Notes: generated by a model from the sequence alone, not told the origin. Shown: positions 38,781 to 47,747, counted from the first letter of the stretch. The stretch is DNA of 64,000 bases from Kitasatospora herbaricolor (GCF_030813695.1 NZ_JAUSVA010000002.1:6324001-6388000); one strand, 5' to 3'. Program-made: numbers and translations.

Positions 38781-39778
38781 GACGGGTCCTCCGGGTCGTG
38801 GACGACGGGTGCGGCCGCCGATGCGGCCAGCCTCCGGACGGCGGCCAGCGGCAGACCGCCCGCCGCCCGCAGCGCGGCCCCGGCGGCCTCGGGCCCGACG
38901 CCGGCCAGCAGCGAGACCAGCGCGGTCGCCGTCCGGCCTTCGCAGGCGCGCAGCGCCCGCTCGGCCTCGGCGGCCGGCACCCCGCAGGCCAGGGACAGCG
39001 TACGGACCGCCCGCCGGTGCAGTTTCGCGTTCCCGGCCGAGGCGGTCACCATCAGGTTCGACCAGGTGTGCCCGGTGCGGACCATCAGCGCGGTCGAGAA
39101 CATGTTCAGGGCGAGCTTCTGCGCGGTCGCGGCCTTCATCCGGGTGGAGCCGGTGACCACCTCGGGGCCGGTGGCCAGCACGATGTGCAGGTCGGCGTGG
39201 GCGGCCAGCGGGGCGGCCGGGTCCCCGGAGAGCAGGGCGGTGACGGCGCCGGCCGCCCGGCCGTGGGTGAGCGCGGCGCCGACGTACGCCGTCCGGCCGC
39301 TCGCGCTGATCCCGATCACCAGGTCGCCGGCCCGGACGTCGGCCGTGTCGGCGCCGTCCGCGCGGTCCTCCGCCGCCTCGTCGGCCGTCCGCCCGGCCGC
39401 CGGACCGCCCGCCAGGTGCGGACGGACGGTCTCCGGGCCGACGCCGTAGGTGGGCAGCAGTTCGGCGGCGTCGGCCAGGGCGGCCCGGCCGGAGGAGCCC
39501 GCACCGAAGTAGTGCACCCGGCCGCTCCGGGCGAGGGCTGCCAGACCGGCCTCCACCAGGGCCTCGATCGCGGGCAGCGCGGCCGCGACGGCGCCGGGCA
39601 CGCCGGCGTCCTCACGGTTGATCAGGGCGAGGAGGTCGGCGGTGCCGAGCCGGTCCAGGCCGGTGCTGGCCGGGTTGCGCCGCTCGGTCGGGGGCAGCGA
39701 CTCCTCGGACGGCAGCGGCTCCCCGCCGACCGGCGGGTCCTCGGGGGCGGGCGGTCCGGCGGTGCCGGGTCGGGTCAC
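38777..39778 (-). CDS. murQ: N-acetylmuramic acid 6-phosphate etherase (MurQ)
   Basis: 333 residues, GTG with RBS AAGGA. SIS-fold etherase with typical motifs: TERRNPASTGLDRLGTADLLALINRED near the start, HYFGAGSSGRAALADAAELLPTYG (sugar-phosphate binding), VIGISASGRTAYVGAALTHGR and the C-terminal KAATAQKLALNMFSTALMVRTGHTWSNLMVT. It removes the lactyl ether from MurNAc-6-phosphate, giving GlcNAc-6-phosphate in the peptidoglycan recycling path. It is joined to the BadF-type kinase gene by a four-base overlap. Confidence 0.92.
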   Translation of the reverse strand: MTRPGTAGPPAPEDPPVGGEPLPSEESLPPTERRNPASTGLDRLGTADLLALINREDAGVPGAVAAALPAIEALVEAGLAALARSGRVHYFGAGSSGRAALADAAELLPTYGVGPETVRPHLAGGPAAGRTADEAAEDRADGADTADVRAGDLVIGISASGRTAYVGAALTHGRAAGAVTALLSGDPAAPLAAHADLHIVLATGPEVVTGSTRMKAATAQKLALNMFSTALMVRTGHTWSNLMVTASAGNAKLHRRAVRTLSLACGVPAAEAERALRACEGRTATALVSLLAGVGPEAAGAALRAAGGLPLAAVRRLAASAAAPVVHDPEDPS

Positions 39779-39817
39779 GGGACGTCCTTCGCGGGCGGTA
39801 TGGGCCGGGCCGGTGCC

Positions 39818-40306
39818 TCAGCCCCGTCCCTCGTCCCCCTCGGGCTCGGCGAGGCGGGCCGGGAAGCCGCCGGTGGCGACCGGGCCCCAGCGGCGCGGGG
39901 TGATCCGGATCAGCGACTTGCCCTGCTTGACCATCGCCGCCCGGTACTCGTCCCAGTCCGGGTGCTCGCCCGCGATGTTCCGGTAGTACTCGACCAGCGG
40001 CTCGACCGCCTCGGGCAGGTCGACGACCTCGGCCTCGCCGTCGATCTGCACCCACGGTCCGTTCCACTCGTCGGACAGCACCACCACGCTGACCGCCGGG
40101 TCGCGGCGGGCGTTGCGGACCTTGGCGCGCTCCGGGTACGTGGAGACGACGATCCGGCCGGCGTCGTCCACGCCGCAGGTGAGGGGCGAGGCCTGCGGGG
40201 AGCCGTCGGCCCGGCGGGTGAGCAGGAGCGCGCGGTGCCGCGGCCGGACGAAGTCCAGCAACTCGGCGAGTTCCACGCGGGTGTTCGAGGCGATGGAGGG
40301 GCTCAT
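39818..40306 (-). CDS. PPOX-class F420- or FMN-dependent enzyme
   Basis: 162 residues from the ATG at 40306. Split-barrel flavin/F420-binding fold: LDFVRPRHRALLLTRRADGSPQASPLTC, then VVSTYPERAKVRNARRDPAVSVVVL, WVQIDGEAEVVD and WDEYRAAMVKQGKSLIRITPRRWGP. This matches the PPOX class F420-dependent group (TIGR03618 type) that streptomycetes encode in many copies. Its substrate is unknown. The gene is just upstream of murQ on the same strand, 39 bases apart. Confidence 0.85.
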   Translation of the reverse strand: MSPSIASNTRVELAELLDFVRPRHRALLLTRRADGSPQASPLTCGVDDAGRIVVSTYPERAKVRNARRDPAVSVVVLSDEWNGPWVQIDGEAEVVDLPEAVEPLVEYYRNIAGEHPDWDEYRAAMVKQGKSLIRITPRRWGPVATGGFPARLAEPEGDEGRG

Positions 40307-40313
40307 GGGGAGG

Positions 40314-40319
40314 AGCGTA
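40314..40319 (-). promoter_or_regulatory. Candidate -10 box (TACGCT) for a leaderless PPOX-gene transcript
   Basis: On the minus strand TACGCT ends seven bases before the ATG at 40306. The bases between are pyrimidine-rich, so there is no Shine-Dalgarno; leaderless translation is the natural reading. Confidence 0.5.
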
Positions 40320-40390
40320 GACGAGCCGGGCCGCCCGGCCGGGGACGTGTCCACCGTGGGCGGGCCCGACGCGAGGGATCCGATATGAAG

Positions 40391-40435
40391 GCCCGGACAT
40401 GACGGGCCCGGATTTGACGGGCCCGGACATGACGG
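40391..40435. repeat. Three 15-bp tandem repeats in the csnK-PPOX gap
   Basis: GCCCGGACATGACGG at 40391, 40406 (with ATTT for ACAT) and 40421. It is non-coding as far as I can tell, between the csn terminator and the PPOX promoter. Confidence 0.75.
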
Positions 40436-40452
40436 CGTCCGCCGGGGGAGCC

Positions 40453-40482
40453 GGCCGGACAGGCGTGCGGGCCTGTCCGGCC
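40453..40482 (-). terminator. Hairpin terminator of the csn operon
   Basis: Perfect 12-bp stem GGCCGGACAGGC (40453-40464) with its complement at 40471-40482 around a six-base loop, 63 bases after the csnK stop. Confidence 0.8.
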
Positions 40483-40545
40483 GACCTCCCTGGCGGACGC
40501 CGGGTCGGAGGGTGCTGCCCCGAAGGGCGGGTGGCGCTGCGCCGG

Positions 40546-41580
40546 TCAGGCCGCGACCTGGTCCTGGAGCGAGTACGCCGAACGCAGCCGCTCCTGGGCC
40601 GCCGGGCCGCCGCCCAGGCCCGCCGCCGCCAGGTGGTCCAGGCCGAGCAGGGCGGCGCCGAGCACCGGCGGGGCGACCACGATGCGCGGTTCGGCCCGCG
40701 GGGCGGCGGCGGCCAGCCGGGCCGTCACGTTGTCGATCAGCAGCGGCTGGCGCGAGGCCAGCACACCGCCGCCGAGTACCACCGGGGTGGGCTCGCCGAG
40801 CAGGCCGAGCCGGGTGAGGGCGACGATCGCGAGGCGGGTGATCTCGTCCGCCTGGCGGTCGATCAGCTCCAGCGCCGGGCCGTCGCCGGCCTGCGCGGTG
40901 GCGAACAGCACCCGGACGATCTCGTGCAGCCGGCCGCGGTCCAGCTGGCCGAGGTGCATCGCCTCGGCGACGGCGCTGGAGCTCGGCAGGCCGAAGTGCG
41001 CGGCGATGGCGGCGGCCAGCGCGGTGGGCGCCCCCCGGCCGTCCTCGGCCCGCACGGCGTGCCACATGCTGCTGGCGGCCAGGCCCGCGCCGCCGCCCCA
41101 GTCGCCGGTGAGCTCGCCGAGGGCGGGGAACCGCGCCGTCCGGCCGTCCGGCAGCAGGCCCACGCAGTTGATGCCCGCGCCGCAGACCACGGCGACCCCG
41201 CGCGGCCCGTCGGTACCGGCCCGCAGCAGGCCGAAGGTGTCGTTGACGACGTCCGCGGTGACGCCCCAGGGCTGCTCCGCGATGGCGGCCTGCAGCAGCC
41301 GCTCCTCCACCGGGAGGTCGGCGTTGGCCAGACAGGCGCTGACGTGGCTGGTCAGCGGTCTGCCGCCGAGGGTGTGGCCGGCCTGCGCGGCCGCGGCCGC
41401 GACCAGCGGCACCAGGGCGGCGATCGCGGCCTTCGGGCCGACCAGGTGCGGCTGGAAGCCGCCGCCCCGGGCGCTGCCGAGGACGGTGCCGTCGGCGGCG
41501 ACGAGGGCGACGTCGGTCTTGCTGTTGCCGGCGTCGATGGCCAGGACGCCGGGCAGGAGTGGATCGGGCTGGTGGGTCAT
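40546..41580 (-). CDS. csnK: CsnK-like BadF/BadG-type carbohydrate kinase
   Basis: 344 residues. ASKHA kinase: GVLAIDAGNSKTDVALVAADG (phosphate-1), NDTFGLLRAGTDGPRGVAVVCGAGINCVG (phosphate-2), then GELTGDWGGGAGLAASSMW and TPVVLGGGVLASRQ (adenosine). It matches N-acetylglucosamine kinase-like proteins and stands last in a ROK-SBP-permease-permease-GH4-kinase operon, the gene order of the csnR-csnK chitosan oligosaccharide operon known in S. lividans/coelicolor. It would phosphorylate the imported amino sugar. Terminated by a hairpin. Confidence 0.82.
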   Translation of the reverse strand: MTHQPDPLLPGVLAIDAGNSKTDVALVAADGTVLGSARGGGFQPHLVGPKAAIAALVPLVAAAAAQAGHTLGGRPLTSHVSACLANADLPVEERLLQAAIAEQPWGVTADVVNDTFGLLRAGTDGPRGVAVVCGAGINCVGLLPDGRTARFPALGELTGDWGGGAGLAASSMWHAVRAEDGRGAPTALAAAIAAHFGLPSSSAVAEAMHLGQLDRGRLHEIVRVLFATAQAGDGPALELIDRQADEITRLAIVALTRLGLLGEPTPVVLGGGVLASRQPLLIDNVTARLAAAAPRAEPRIVVAPPVLGAALLGLDHLAAAGLGGGPAAQERLRSAYSLQDQVAA

Positions 41581-41650
41581 CAGGTCCCCGCGCTCGTACG
41601 TGCCCCGGCCGTCGTCCCGACCGGGGTTTCTGGGTGCTGCTGAGGGCTGC

Positions 41651-42943
41651 TCAGGCCCAGCTGAGGTGCTCGCGGTTGTTGGCGAGCAGGCTGTCCGTCA
41701 GCTTGTCCGCGAGCTCCAGCTGGCCGACCAGCGGGTGCGCGAGCAGGGCGTCGAAGACCCGGTCCCGGCCACCCTTGAGCGCGGCCTCCAGGGCGAGCTG
41801 CTCGTACGCGGTCACGCCGGCGATCAGGCCGGCGTAGAGCGGCTCCACGGGGCGCTGCGGCAGGGGGCGCACGCCGGCGGCGTCGACCTCGGCCGGCACC
41901 TCGATCACGGCGTCGTCCGGCAGGAACGGCAGCACGCCGTCGTTGCGGGCGTTGACGACCTGCACGGTGGTCCGGCCGTCGGTGCCCAGCAGCGAGGCGA
42001 TCAGCTGGACCGCCGCCTCGGAGTAGAACGCGCCGCCGCGCTGCGCCAGCAGCTCGGGCTTGCTGTCCAGCGCCGGGTCGGCGTACATGTCCAGCAGCTG
42101 CCGCTCGATCGCGGCGACCTCGGAGGCCCGCGAGCCCTTCGCCTTCAGCTCCTCCACCACCACGTCGTGCTGGTAGAAGTACCGCAGGTAGTACGAGGGG
42201 ACCACGCCGAGGCGCCGGATCACCGGCAGCGGCAGGTGGAGGTCCTCGGAGATCTCCTGGCCGAAGCCGGCCAGCAGCTCGGGCAGCACCTCGCGGCCGG
42301 TGGCGCTGCCGGGGGCGTCGAGCAGGGTGACGCCGCGCTCCCAGGTGAGGTGGTTCAGGCCGACGTGGTCGAGCCGGATCAGCTCGTGGTCGACGCCGAG
42401 GTGCTTGGCGAAGCGCCGCTGGAAGCCGATCGCCACGTTGCACAGGCCGACCGCCTTGTGCCCGGCGCTCTGCAGCGCCCGGGTGACGATGCCGACCGGG
42501 TTGGTGAAGTCGACGATCCAGGCGTCCGGGTTGGCCCGGCGCACCTGCTCGGCGATGTCCAGCACCACCGGGACGGTCCGCAGGGCCTTCGCCAGGCCGC
42601 CGGCGCCGGTGGTCTCCTGGCCGACGCAGCCGCACTCCAGCGGCCAGGTCTCGTCCCGGTCGCGGGCGGCCTGTCCGCCGACCCGCAGCTGCAGCAGGAC
42701 GGCGTCCGCGCCCTGCACGCCGGCCGCGACGTCCGTGGTGGTGCTGATCGTGCCGGGGTGCCCCTGCTTGGCGAAGATCCGCCGGGCCAGACCGCCGACC
42801 AGCTCCAGGCGGTCCGCGGCGGGGTCGATCAGGACGAGTTCGCCGATCGGCAGCGTGTCGCGCAGCCGGGCGAAACCGTCGATGAGTTCGGGGGTGTAGG
42901 TGGATCCGCCGCCGACGATGGCGAGCTTGAGCGTGGGGGACAT
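41651..42943 (-). CDS. csnH: GH4-family 6-phospho-beta-glucosidase (CsnH-like)
   Basis: 430 residues. NAD-dependent glycoside hydrolase family 4: the N-terminal Rossmann motif LAIVGGGSTYTPELIDGFARL, DPAADRLELVGGLARRIF, VDFTNPVGIVTRAL, then GLCNVAIGFQRR with the metal-ligand Cys and LNHLTWERG with the metal-ligand His. GH4 enzymes need NAD+ and Mn2+ and cleave by an oxidation-elimination mechanism. In the csn operon this enzyme acts on imported chitosan oligosaccharides or their phosphates. The start overlaps the csnG stop by one base. Confidence 0.88.
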   Translation of the reverse strand: MSPTLKLAIVGGGSTYTPELIDGFARLRDTLPIGELVLIDPAADRLELVGGLARRIFAKQGHPGTISTTTDVAAGVQGADAVLLQLRVGGQAARDRDETWPLECGCVGQETTGAGGLAKALRTVPVVLDIAEQVRRANPDAWIVDFTNPVGIVTRALQSAGHKAVGLCNVAIGFQRRFAKHLGVDHELIRLDHVGLNHLTWERGVTLLDAPGSATGREVLPELLAGFGQEISEDLHLPLPVIRRLGVVPSYYLRYFYQHDVVVEELKAKGSRASEVAAIERQLLDMYADPALDSKPELLAQRGGAFYSEAAVQLIASLLGTDGRTTVQVVNARNDGVLPFLPDDAVIEVPAEVDAAGVRPLPQRPVEPLYAGLIAGVTAYEQLALEAALKGGRDRVFDALLAHPLVGQLELADKLTDSLLANNREHLSWA

Positions 42944-43851
42944 CAGCCCTTGACCCCTGTCAGTGTGACGCCTTCGATGAAGGCTTTCTGGGCGAAGAAG
43001 AACAGGATGATGACGGGTGCCATGACGAGGAGGGTGGCGGCCATCGTGAGGTTCCAGTTGGTGTGGTGGGCGCCCTTGAAGGACTCCAGCCCGTACGAGA
43101 GGGTCCAGGCGCCGGGGTTCTCGCTGGCGTAGATCTGCGGGCCGAAGTAGTCGTTCCAGGCGTAGAAGAACTGGAAGAGCGCCACGGCGGCGATGGCCGG
43201 TCTGGCCATCGGCAGTACGACCCTGAGCAGCGTCCGCAGGTCACCGCAGCCGTCGATCTTGGCGGCCTCGATGTACTCCTTGGGGATGGTCAGCAGGAAC
43301 TGGCGCAGCAGGAAGATCGAGAACGCGTCGCCGAAGGCCATCGGGATGATCAGCGGCCAGAGGGTGCCGCTGAGGTGCATCTGCTTCGCCCAGAACAGGT
43401 ACATCGGGATGACGGTGACCTGCGGCGGCAGCATCATCATCGCGATGACGGCCATCAGGGCGAGGTTGCGGCCCCGGAAGCGGAACTTGGCCAGCGCGTA
43501 CGCCACCGGCAGGCTGGAGACCACGGTCAGCAGCGTGCCGAGCCCCGCGTACAGCAGGGTGTTGCGCCACCAGGTGAGGAAGCCCGGGGTCTGCCACACC
43601 TTGACGTAGTTGCCCCACTCCCAGGAGGTGGGCCAGAGGTTCTTGGTGAGGGCCTGCTGGTCGGTCATCACCGAGGTGAGGAAGACGAACACGAACGGCA
43701 GGACGAAGAACAGTGCGGCCGCGATCGCGGTCGAGTGCACGGCGACCCAGTGCAGGGCGGCCCGCCGGCGGGCGGTCCGGGCGGCCTCGGAGGCGGACTT
43801 CGAGGAGCCGGGCGCGGCCGCGGGCTTGGTGAGGGTGGTGCTGAGTGTCAT
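42943..43851 (-). CDS. csnG: Carbohydrate ABC transporter permease (CsnG-like, MalG type)
   Basis: 302 residues, six helices. Starts with a basic N-terminus, then TAIAAALFFVLPFVFVFLTSVM. The EAA loop reads EYIEAAKIDGCGDLRTLLRVVLPMARPAI, the ATPase contact of MalG-type permeases. No ATPase gene is in the operon; in streptomycetes the shared MsiK ATPase energises such importers (family knowledge). Three bases separate it from csnF. Confidence 0.88.
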   Translation of the reverse strand: MTLSTTLTKPAAAPGSSKSASEAARTARRRAALHWVAVHSTAIAAALFFVLPFVFVFLTSVMTDQQALTKNLWPTSWEWGNYVKVWQTPGFLTWWRNTLLYAGLGTLLTVVSSLPVAYALAKFRFRGRNLALMAVIAMMMLPPQVTVIPMYLFWAKQMHLSGTLWPLIIPMAFGDAFSIFLLRQFLLTIPKEYIEAAKIDGCGDLRTLLRVVLPMARPAIAAVALFQFFYAWNDYFGPQIYASENPGAWTLSYGLESFKGAHHTNWNLTMAATLLVMAPVIILFFFAQKAFIEGVTLTGVKG

Positions 43852-43854
43852 GGG

Positions 43855-44838
43855 TCAGTCCTCGTTCGCCATGAAGCCGGATTTGCGGCGCAGAAGGATC
43901 GACGTGAACGCCATCGAGATGGCGAACAGGATCAGGGCGATGACGCAGGCCGAGCCGTAGTCGAAGCGCTGGAAGCCCAGGTTGTAGACCATCTGCGGCA
44001 GGGTCCAGGTGGAGCCCTGGGGGTAGCCGGGTTCGAACTGCTGGCCGGACCCGCCGATCACGCCGCTGGCGACCTTCCCGGCGACGATCGCCTGGGTGTA
44101 GTACTGCATGGTCTGGATCACCCCGGTGACCACCGCGAACATCACGATCGGCGAGATGTTCGGGAAGGTCACGTAGCGGAACCGCTGGAACGGTCCGGCG
44201 CCGTCGAGTTCGGCGGCCTCGTACTGCTCCTTCGGCACGTCCAGCAGGGCGGCCATGAAGATCACCATCAGGTCGCCGATGCCCCACATGGCCAGCATGG
44301 TCAGGGCGGGCTTGGACCAGCTGGGGTCGGTGAACCAGCCGGGAGCCGGCAGACCGAGGTCGCCGAGCAGCTGGTTGACCGGGCCGGTACCGGGGTTGAG
44401 CAGGAAGGCGAAAGCCATCGTGGCGGCCACCGGCGGGGCCAGGTAGGGCAGGTAGAAGAAGGTGCGGAACAGCCCGGCACCGGTCTTCACCTTGGTGATC
44501 AGCATGCCGATGCCGAGACCGAAGACCACCCGCAGCGAGACCATCACCACGACCAGCCACAGGGTGTTGCGCAGGCCCTGCCAGAAGAACGGGTAGTCGT
44601 TGAAGACGTACGACCAGTTCTTCAGGCCGGTGAACGTCGGGGTCGTGAACCCGTCGTAGTGGGTGACGGAGAAGTAGAGGGTGGAGACCAGCGGGTAGAC
44701 GAAGAAGAAGCCGAAGCCGATCAGCCAGGGCGAGAGGAAGGCCAGGGTGCGGGCCGCCGCCCGGCGGCGCTTGCTGCGAAGCGCCGCCGGGACGGGGAGT
44801 CCGGCACTCGCCTTACGGGAGCCGAACGCGATTGCCAT
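43855..44838 (-). CDS. csnF: Carbohydrate ABC transporter permease (CsnF-like, MalF type)
   Basis: 327 residues, six helices preceded by a basic tail. First helix FLSPWLIGFGFFFVYPLVST, later FYLPYLAPPVAATMAFAFLLNPG. The EAA loop reads EQYEAAELDGAGPFQRFRYVTFPNISP. It pairs with CsnG to form the membrane pore for the amino-sugar importer. RBS AAGGCGAG; 17 bases after the csnE stop. Confidence 0.88.
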   Translation of the reverse strand: MAIAFGSRKASAGLPVPAALRSKRRRAAARTLAFLSPWLIGFGFFFVYPLVSTLYFSVTHYDGFTTPTFTGLKNWSYVFNDYPFFWQGLRNTLWLVVVMVSLRVVFGLGIGMLITKVKTGAGLFRTFFYLPYLAPPVAATMAFAFLLNPGTGPVNQLLGDLGLPAPGWFTDPSWSKPALTMLAMWGIGDLMVIFMAALLDVPKEQYEAAELDGAGPFQRFRYVTFPNISPIVMFAVVTGVIQTMQYYTQAIVAGKVASGVIGGSGQQFEPGYPQGSTWTLPQMVYNLGFQRFDYGSACVIALILFAISMAFTSILLRRKSGFMANED

Positions 44839-44855
44839 GTGTTGCTCGCCTTACG

Positions 44856-46211
44856 CTACTTCGCCTGGTTCACGGCGGCGTCGATTTCCTTGGCGGTGGC
44901 CGCGAGGCCGGCCGCCAGGTCGGTCTGCTTGCCCGACTCGTAGTCGTAGCCCAGGTTCTGCAGGGACACGATGTACGCGCCGCCGTTGACGCTGGCGGGC
45001 GTGGTGCCGGAGTTGGGGTTCTTGGCGATGTCCAGGAAGGTCTTGAAGTTCGCGTCGGCGTCCAGCTTCGGCGAGTTCAGCGCCTCGAAGGTGCTCGGCA
45101 CGTTGTGGATCGCGTTGGCGAAGCTCACCACGGCGTCGGTGTTGGTGGTCAGGTACTTGACCAGCTCCCAGGCCGCGGCCTGCTTCTTGCTGTTCTTGGC
45201 GATGCCGATGATGGTGCCGGTCTGGTAGCCGCGGCCGTAGGTCGAGACCTCGGCGTCCGGCACCGGGAACGGCGCGGTGGCCCACTCGAAGTCGGGCTTG
45301 TCGGTGGCCAGCGAGGCGGTCCGCCACTCACCGTCGATCGCCATCGCGACCTGGCCGGTGTGGAACGGGTTCTTGGCGCTGAACTCGTCGCCGAAGGAGG
45401 CGCGGTACTTCTCCAGCTTGTCGAAGCCGCCCAGCTTGTCGACCAGGCCCTTCTGCCAGGTCAGCATCTCGGCGACCTTGGGGTCGGTGGCGATGCTCGA
45501 CTTGCCGTCGGAGCCGAAGTAGCTGGGCCCGAACTGGCCGAGGAAGTGCTCGGTGGTCGACTCGTAGCCGTGGTAGTTCGGCATGAAGCCGAGCTGCTTG
45601 AAGCCGTCGCCGTCGGCGATCGTCAGCTTGGCGGCCGCGTCGGCGAACTCGCTGAAGGTCTTCGGCGGCGCGGTGATGCCGGCCGCGGCGAAGGCCTTCT
45701 TGTTGTAGTAGAGGCCGAACACGTCACCGAGCAGCGGCAGCGAGCACTGGTTGCCCTTGAACTGGGTGTAGTTGAGCATCGCCGCCGGGAAGGTCTTGGC
45801 GGCGTCTATGCCGTCCTTCTTCAGCAGCGGGTTGAGGTCCGCGAAGACGTTCGACGAACAGAAGGTGCCGACGTTGTTGGTGGTGAAGGAGGACACCACG
45901 TCGGGGGCGTCGTCGCCGCCGGCCCGCAGGGCCTGGTTGGTCTTGTCGTCCGCGATGTTGCCGACGGCCTTGACGTGGATGTTCGGGTGGGCCTTCTCGA
46001 AGGCGGCGATGTTGTCGTTGATCGCCTTGGTCTCGCTGTCCTGGCTCCAACCGTGCCAGAAGGTGATCGTGACGTCCTTGCCGCTGGCCGAATCGTCGTT
46101 GCCGCCACCGGAGTTGGTGCCGGTGCAGGCGGTGGCGAGCAGGGCCAGGACGGCGCTTCCGGTGACGGCGGCGATCGTACGGCGGGCTCTGCGGGAGGTG
46201 GTGGCGTGCAC
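44856..46211 (-). CDS. csnE: Extracellular sugar-binding lipoprotein (CsnE-like)
   Basis: 451 residues, GTG with RBS AGGAGG. Lipoprotein signal: basic start, GSAVLALLATAC with the lipobox Cys at residue 29, then a Gly/Ser/Asn linker. Type-1 solute-binding domain: DVTITFWHGWSQDSETKAINDNIAAFEK, LPLLGDVFGLYYNKKAFAAAGI, VAMAIDGEWRTASLA and GIAKNSKKQAAAWELVKYL. It should bind chito- or chitosan-oligosaccharides and hand them to CsnFG. It is the first structural gene of the operon after the regulator. Confidence 0.87.
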   Translation of the reverse strand: MHATTSRRARRTIAAVTGSAVLALLATACTGTNSGGGNDDSASGKDVTITFWHGWSQDSETKAINDNIAAFEKAHPNIHVKAVGNIADDKTNQALRAGGDDAPDVVSSFTTNNVGTFCSSNVFADLNPLLKKDGIDAAKTFPAAMLNYTQFKGNQCSLPLLGDVFGLYYNKKAFAAAGITAPPKTFSEFADAAAKLTIADGDGFKQLGFMPNYHGYESTTEHFLGQFGPSYFGSDGKSSIATDPKVAEMLTWQKGLVDKLGGFDKLEKYRASFGDEFSAKNPFHTGQVAMAIDGEWRTASLATDKPDFEWATAPFPVPDAEVSTYGRGYQTGTIIGIAKNSKKQAAAWELVKYLTTNTDAVVSFANAIHNVPSTFEALNSPKLDADANFKTFLDIAKNPNSGTTPASVNGGAYIVSLQNLGYDYESGKQTDLAAGLAATAKEIDAAVNQAK

Positions 46212-46412
46212 TTCGAGGTCCTCCTGGGGGGTGCGCGGGCAGGCGTCATTGCCTCGTCGCCCGGCGGGGGTTGGGGGAAGGTGTGCTGCGGTCGCGGTGT
46301 CGGGTGCGGCGCGGTTCTGAGTCTTCCTCAGCTGCGGTGCGGTGCGGTGTCGGGTGCGGGGAAGTCGGTGCGGGGAAGTCGGGCGGGGAAGGGTCTGTCG
46401 GGCGGCGGAGCG
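46212..46412 (-). promoter_or_regulatory. csnR-csnE gap with GCGGTGTCGGGTGCGG repeats
   Basis: About 200 bases with two copies of GCGGTGTCGGGTGCGG (near 46290 and 46345) and two copies of GGTGCGGGGAAGTCGG-like sequence (46350-46385). It may hold a second promoter for csnE or only link the two genes. No classical operator is seen here. Confidence 0.4.
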
Positions 46413-47603
46413 TCAGTGGGTGGAGAAGACCGCCTCGCGGGCGGCGGCCAGTGCGCGCTGCAGCGCCCCGTGCAGGACGGGCGGTCCGGGCAGCGCGCTG
46501 CTGCGGACCTCCGGCCGGGTGATCGCGATCCGGGCCAGCTCGTCCTCGACGAGCAGGCGCAGCCGCTCGCCGCCGGCGATCGGGACGCCGCCGGAGACCA
46601 CCACGAGCTCGGGGTCGACGACGGAGACGATCACGGCCAGCCCGACGGCGAGGCGCCCGGCCAGCGCGGTGAGGAAGTCGTCGCCGGCGCCCGGGGTCTC
46701 CAGGGCCAGCAGGACCGCCTCCTCGGCGGTCGGCGCGGTCAGGCCGTGCTCCCGGGCGAGTGCCCGGACGGCCGGTGCGCCGACGAGTTCCTGGAACCCG
46801 CCGGAGTTCTTCCGGCGGACGTCGCGGACCACCGGTGCCCCGGGCACCGGCATGTAGCCGACCTCCCCGGCGCCCCCGGTGAACCCCCGGTGCAGGCGGC
46901 CGGCGATCACGATCGCGGCGCCGGTGCCCTCACCGGCCCAGAGTAGGACGAAGTCCTCGCAGCCCTGGGCGGCGCCGGAAGCCTGTTCGGCGACGGCGGC
47001 CAGGTTGACGTCGTTCTCGATGCTCACCGGCGCGTCCAGCGCGGCCGAGAGCTCGTCGGTGAGCCGCGGCGAGTGCCAGCCGGGCAGGTGCGAGGCGTAG
47101 CGGAGCTTGCCGCTCACCGGGTCGGGGGCGCCGCCGACGCCGATCACGATCTCGCGCAGGCTGCCGGGGGCGAGGCCGGCCCGGCGGACGGTCTCGGCGA
47201 CCGCCTCGCCGACCTTCTCCACGGTGGCGGCGGCGGGCCAGCCCTTGGTGGGGACGACGTGCTCGGCGAGGGTGCGGCCGGTGATGTCGGCGACCGCGAC
47301 CCGGACCTGGCTGGTGGTGACGTCCAGCCCGGCGACGTACCCGGCGGCCGGGTCGACCTGGTAGAGCTGCGCGTTCGGCCCGGGGCCGCCCTCGGTGGTG
47401 CCGACCGGCACCACCAGCCCGGCGGCCTCCAGGCGGGCCAGCAGCTGGGAGGCGGTGGGCTTGGACAGGCCGGTGAGGGTGCCGATCTGGGTGCGGGAGA
47501 GCGGCCCGTTCTCCAGCAGCAGCTGGAGGGCGGCCCGGTCGTTGATGGCGCGCAGCAGGCTGGGGGTACCGGCGAGGGGGAGGCGGCTGGTGTTCTCGGT
47601 CAC
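46413..47603 (-). CDS. csnR: ROK-family transcriptional repressor (CsnR-like)
   Basis: 396 residues, GTG with RBS AGGAGG. HTH at about 20-70 with LSRTQIGTLTGLSKPTASQLLARLEAAGLVV, then the ROK sugar-kinase-like domain: GYVAGLDVTTSQVRVAVADITG, LREIVIGVGGAPDPVSG, VSIENDVNLAAVAEQ, FVLLWAGEGTGAAIVI and ELVVVSGGVPIAG. The zinc-binding Cys motif of canonical ROK kinases is not present, consistent with a regulator. It heads the operon; a GGAAA-C-TTTCC box upstream is the expected operator. Confidence 0.87.
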   Translation of the reverse strand: MTENTSRLPLAGTPSLLRAINDRAALQLLLENGPLSRTQIGTLTGLSKPTASQLLARLEAAGLVVPVGTTEGGPGPNAQLYQVDPAAGYVAGLDVTTSQVRVAVADITGRTLAEHVVPTKGWPAAATVEKVGEAVAETVRRAGLAPGSLREIVIGVGGAPDPVSGKLRYASHLPGWHSPRLTDELSAALDAPVSIENDVNLAAVAEQASGAAQGCEDFVLLWAGEGTGAAIVIAGRLHRGFTGGAGEVGYMPVPGAPVVRDVRRKNSGGFQELVGAPAVRALAREHGLTAPTAEEAVLLALETPGAGDDFLTALAGRLAVGLAVIVSVVDPELVVVSGGVPIAGGERLRLLVEDELARIAITRPEVRSSALPGPPVLHGALQRALAAAREAVFSTH

Positions 47604-47632
47604 AGGTCGATCCTCCTCTTTCGGTGGCCCGG

Positions 47633-47704
47633 CCGGCAGGCCGGGGTCGGGTGGGCCCGGCAGGCCGGGGTGGCTCGGGCCCGGCAGGCCGCGGTGACCG
47701 GGCG
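47633..47704. repeat. Three copies of a 24-bp-period repeat upstream of csnR
   Basis: CCGGCAGGCCG recurs at 47633, 47657 and 47681, exactly 24 bases apart, with related sequence between. It lies between the operator and the csnR start, in the untranslated leader. Confidence 0.75.
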
Positions 47705-47736
47705 GGGTCGCCCGGTGGTTGCGACAAGAACTGTTA

Positions 47737-47747
47737 GGAAACTTTCC
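47737..47747. promoter_or_regulatory. Candidate CsnR operator (GGAAA-C-TTTCC)
   Basis: GGAAACTTTCC, a perfect palindrome around one base within TTAGGAAACTTTCCAG, upstream of csnR. From memory, the CsnR operator described in S. lividans is a palindrome of the AGGAAA-TTTCCT kind, so this is a close match. It lies 134 bases from the csnR start. Confidence 0.7.
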
